Shown here: positions 62,867-64,000 of the stretch, piece by piece | How the letters are laid out: every line of letters begins with the position of its first letter | Numbering within the stretch: position 1 is the stretch's first letter | Assembly (NCBI RefSeq): GCF_003815975.1 | Contig: NZ_CP033932.1 | Coordinates: forward strand, 1,178,001-1,242,000 | DNA length: 64,000 bases | Source: Chryseobacterium bernardetii | Lineage (GTDB): Bacteria; Bacteroidota; Bacteroidia; Flavobacteriales; Weeksellaceae | Direction of reading: 5' to 3' | The notes under the pieces: generated by a model | Databases searched by the model: none | What the model was told of the DNA's origin: nothing | The model's input: the letters and a program-made list of their open reading frames with translations, nothing else | Made by a program: the position numbers and the translations under genes

Positions 62867-62934
62867 GTGTATGTAATCCTATGCTGAAGATTATTTTTTC
62901 AAAAGTACAATTTTTATAAACCATCTTATTTGAG

Positions 62935-62942
62935 TATTTTTG
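62935..62942 (+). promoter_or_regulatory. Promoter -7 element of thioesterase gene
   Basis: TATTTTTG matches TAnnTTTG, 39 bases before the ATG at 62982. Confidence 0.45.
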
Positions 62943-62981
62943 AAGATTATAATTTTTTATTATACCAAAAACGATTTCAGT

Positions 62982-63476
62982 ATGATTTTCTACCATAAAT
63001 TTGAAGTGCGTTGGAGCGATCTTGATGCTAATAAGCACCTGGCCAATTCATCATATGTACAATATTGTGCGCAAGCCAGAATGGCTTTTATGACTAAGGA
63101 AAAAATGGGTGTTACCCAATTAAGCAGATGGGGAATTGGTCCTGTGATCCTGCACGAAAGATATTCTTTCTTCAAGGAGATCTATGCCGATCAGACGGTT
63201 ATTGTGAGTGTAGAAATTGACGGATGTTCTGATGATTCATCCATCTACCGTTTTCTTCACAAATTCTATACTCCGGATGGGGTACACTGTGCTACCTCCG
63301 AAGCTACTGGTGTTTGGATTGATATGATGCTGAGAAAAATGACGACTCCGCCAGATGATGTGGTGGAAGCCATGAACAAATACAAGAGCCCGGAAACAGT
63401 GGTACTGTCTAAAGAAGATTTTAAAAAGCTTCCTTTCCATCCACATAATATTGACCCGGCAGAATTTAATATATAA
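62982..63476 (+). CDS. Hotdog acyl-CoA thioesterase
   Basis: A 164-residue hotdog-fold protein of the 4HBT/YbgC type. RWSDLDANKHLANSSYVQYC is the typical active-site segment (Asp and His), and GPVILHERYSFFKEIYADQT continues the fold. It hydrolyses acyl-CoA or acyl-ACP; the exact substrate is unknown. The ATG at 62982 is used, since the 14 residues before it in the frame do not fit. It lies 89 bases before thiL. Confidence 0.87.
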   Translation: MIFYHKFEVRWSDLDANKHLANSSYVQYCAQARMAFMTKEKMGVTQLSRWGIGPVILHERYSFFKEIYADQTVIVSVEIDGCSDDSSIYRFLHKFYTPDGVHCATSEATGVWIDMMLRKMTTPPDDVVEAMNKYKSPETVVLSKEDFKKLPFHPHNIDPAEFNI

Positions 63477-63565
63477 ATGATGAATGATAATTGATGCTCT
63501 GAAAAAAGGATAGAAGTAAAATTATCAATTATCGCCTATCAGTTATCATTGATAAATAAATTTTT

Positions 63566-64000
63566 ATGTTTGAAGATAAATCACAGGAGCTGACGCCCAT
63601 TTCAAAACTAGGAGAATTTGGTCTTATTAAGCATTTGACGCAGTATTTTCCATTATCCAATGAATCTTCGGAACTTGGAGTAGGAGATGATGCGGCAGTG
63701 ATTAACCCTGACAATAAAAAAGTAGTTCTTACCACGGATGTCCTGGCAGAAGGAGTACATTTTAATTTAGGCTATGTTCCACTGAAGCATTTAGGTTATA
63801 AAGCTGTAGTGGTTAACCTAAGTGACATTGCTGCTATGAATGCAGTTCCTACACAAATTTTGGTTTCTTTGGCTGTTTCCAACCGTTTTCCGGTAGAAGC
63901 GCTTGAAGAAATCTATGCAGGGATCCAGGCAGCGTGTACAAGATATAAAGTAGATCTAATAGGTGGAGACACTACCAGCTCCAATTCCGGATTGGTCATG
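63566..64000 (+). CDS. thiL: Thiamine-phosphate kinase ThiL (partial)
   Basis: Makes thiamine diphosphate from thiamine monophosphate and ATP. Only the first 145 residues are in the window; the gene runs off the right edge. GEFGLIKHL at the start, GVGDDAAVIN, TTDVLAEGVHF, NLSDIAAMNAVP and LIGGDTTSS all fit ThiL of the PurM-like family. No other thiamine gene is seen here. Confidence 0.93.
   Translation, partial: MFEDKSQELTPISKLGEFGLIKHLTQYFPLSNESSELGVGDDAAVINPDNKKVVLTTDVLAEGVHFNLGYVPLKHLGYKAVVVNLSDIAAMNAVPTQILVSLAVSNRFPVEALEEIYAGIQAACTRYKVDLIGGDTTSSNSGLVM

Overview
The window looks like the core chromosome of a Chryseobacterium-like member of the Bacteroidota (Flavobacteriia/Weeksellaceae). 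It is AT-rich and has no Shine-Dalgarno sequences. Several promoters fit the Bacteroidota form TTTG-N19-TAnnTTTG. The gene set is typical: TonB-dependent receptor with a carboxypeptidase-like N-terminus, ExbB/ExbD/TonB, WG-repeat and YARHG proteins, DUF885, an SpmA-SpmB fusion and a ClpC with N-terminal Clp_N repeats. There is no IS element, prophage, integrase, CRISPR array or rRNA. The family names given here are recognised from sequence, not from searches.

Layout. 0-10 kb: a WG-repeat secreted protein, fabG, guaC, a three-gene cluster (divergent Lgt-like protein, small membrane protein, Tes/MSS-type radical SAM enzyme), surE, a small membrane protein, the Prc protease and a Cu/Zn-SOD lipoprotein. 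10-19 kb: an AraC/GyrI regulator, then a signalling block with a TonB receptor and partner, a LytS-like kinase fused to a 2TM domain, three free 2TM-type proteins, an ICMT-like methyltransferase and a LytTR response regulator. 19-27 kb: a putative hydrolase, two proteins without known function, a Gly/Cys-tailed protein, mnmA, a beta-barrel protein and clpC. 27-32 kb: three glycosyltransferases with sufE between them, then three tandem tRNA-Val(TAC) genes and folC. 33-46 kb: TolC, SprT-like, mannose-1-phosphate guanylyltransferase, GNAT, Bcp, nth, DUF6438, DinB, DUF885, ExbB-ExbD-TonB and SpmAB. 46-58 kb: accD, fbaA, NAD kinase, a CBS protein, trmH, a YwqK-type protein, bestrophin, a JmjC-like cupin, GNAT and mutS. 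58-64 kb: three short double-glycine-type peptide genes, DUF2809, YARHG, DUF2306, a flavoprotein, a thioesterase and the start of thiL.

Two results stand out. First, three promoters at 11.8, 14.9 and 17.5 kb each carry a pair of direct repeats resembling the LytTR-domain binding consensus. In all three the repeats are exactly 21 bp apart, and the TAnnTTTG element begins 38-39 bp after the start of the second TTC. They lie in front of the TonB receptor operon, the kinase operon and the 2TM/response-regulator operon, so the block looks like one autoregulated LytTR regulon. Second, downstream of mutS are three tandem minus-strand genes of 51-54 codons. They share a leader (MKK..I.KKKLTK.E.K.I.G) and a Cys-rich variable core ending in Cys-Cys, resembling ribosomally made, leader-cleaved peptides. 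No maturation or export gene is adjacent.

Other points: a divergent Lgt beside a Tes-like radical SAM enzyme suggests lipid modification. AccD and Nth both lack their usual metal-binding cysteines. A promoter-terminator pair at 51.1 kb has no ORF and may encode a small RNA. A coding-like segment without an ATG lies at 61.5 kb.
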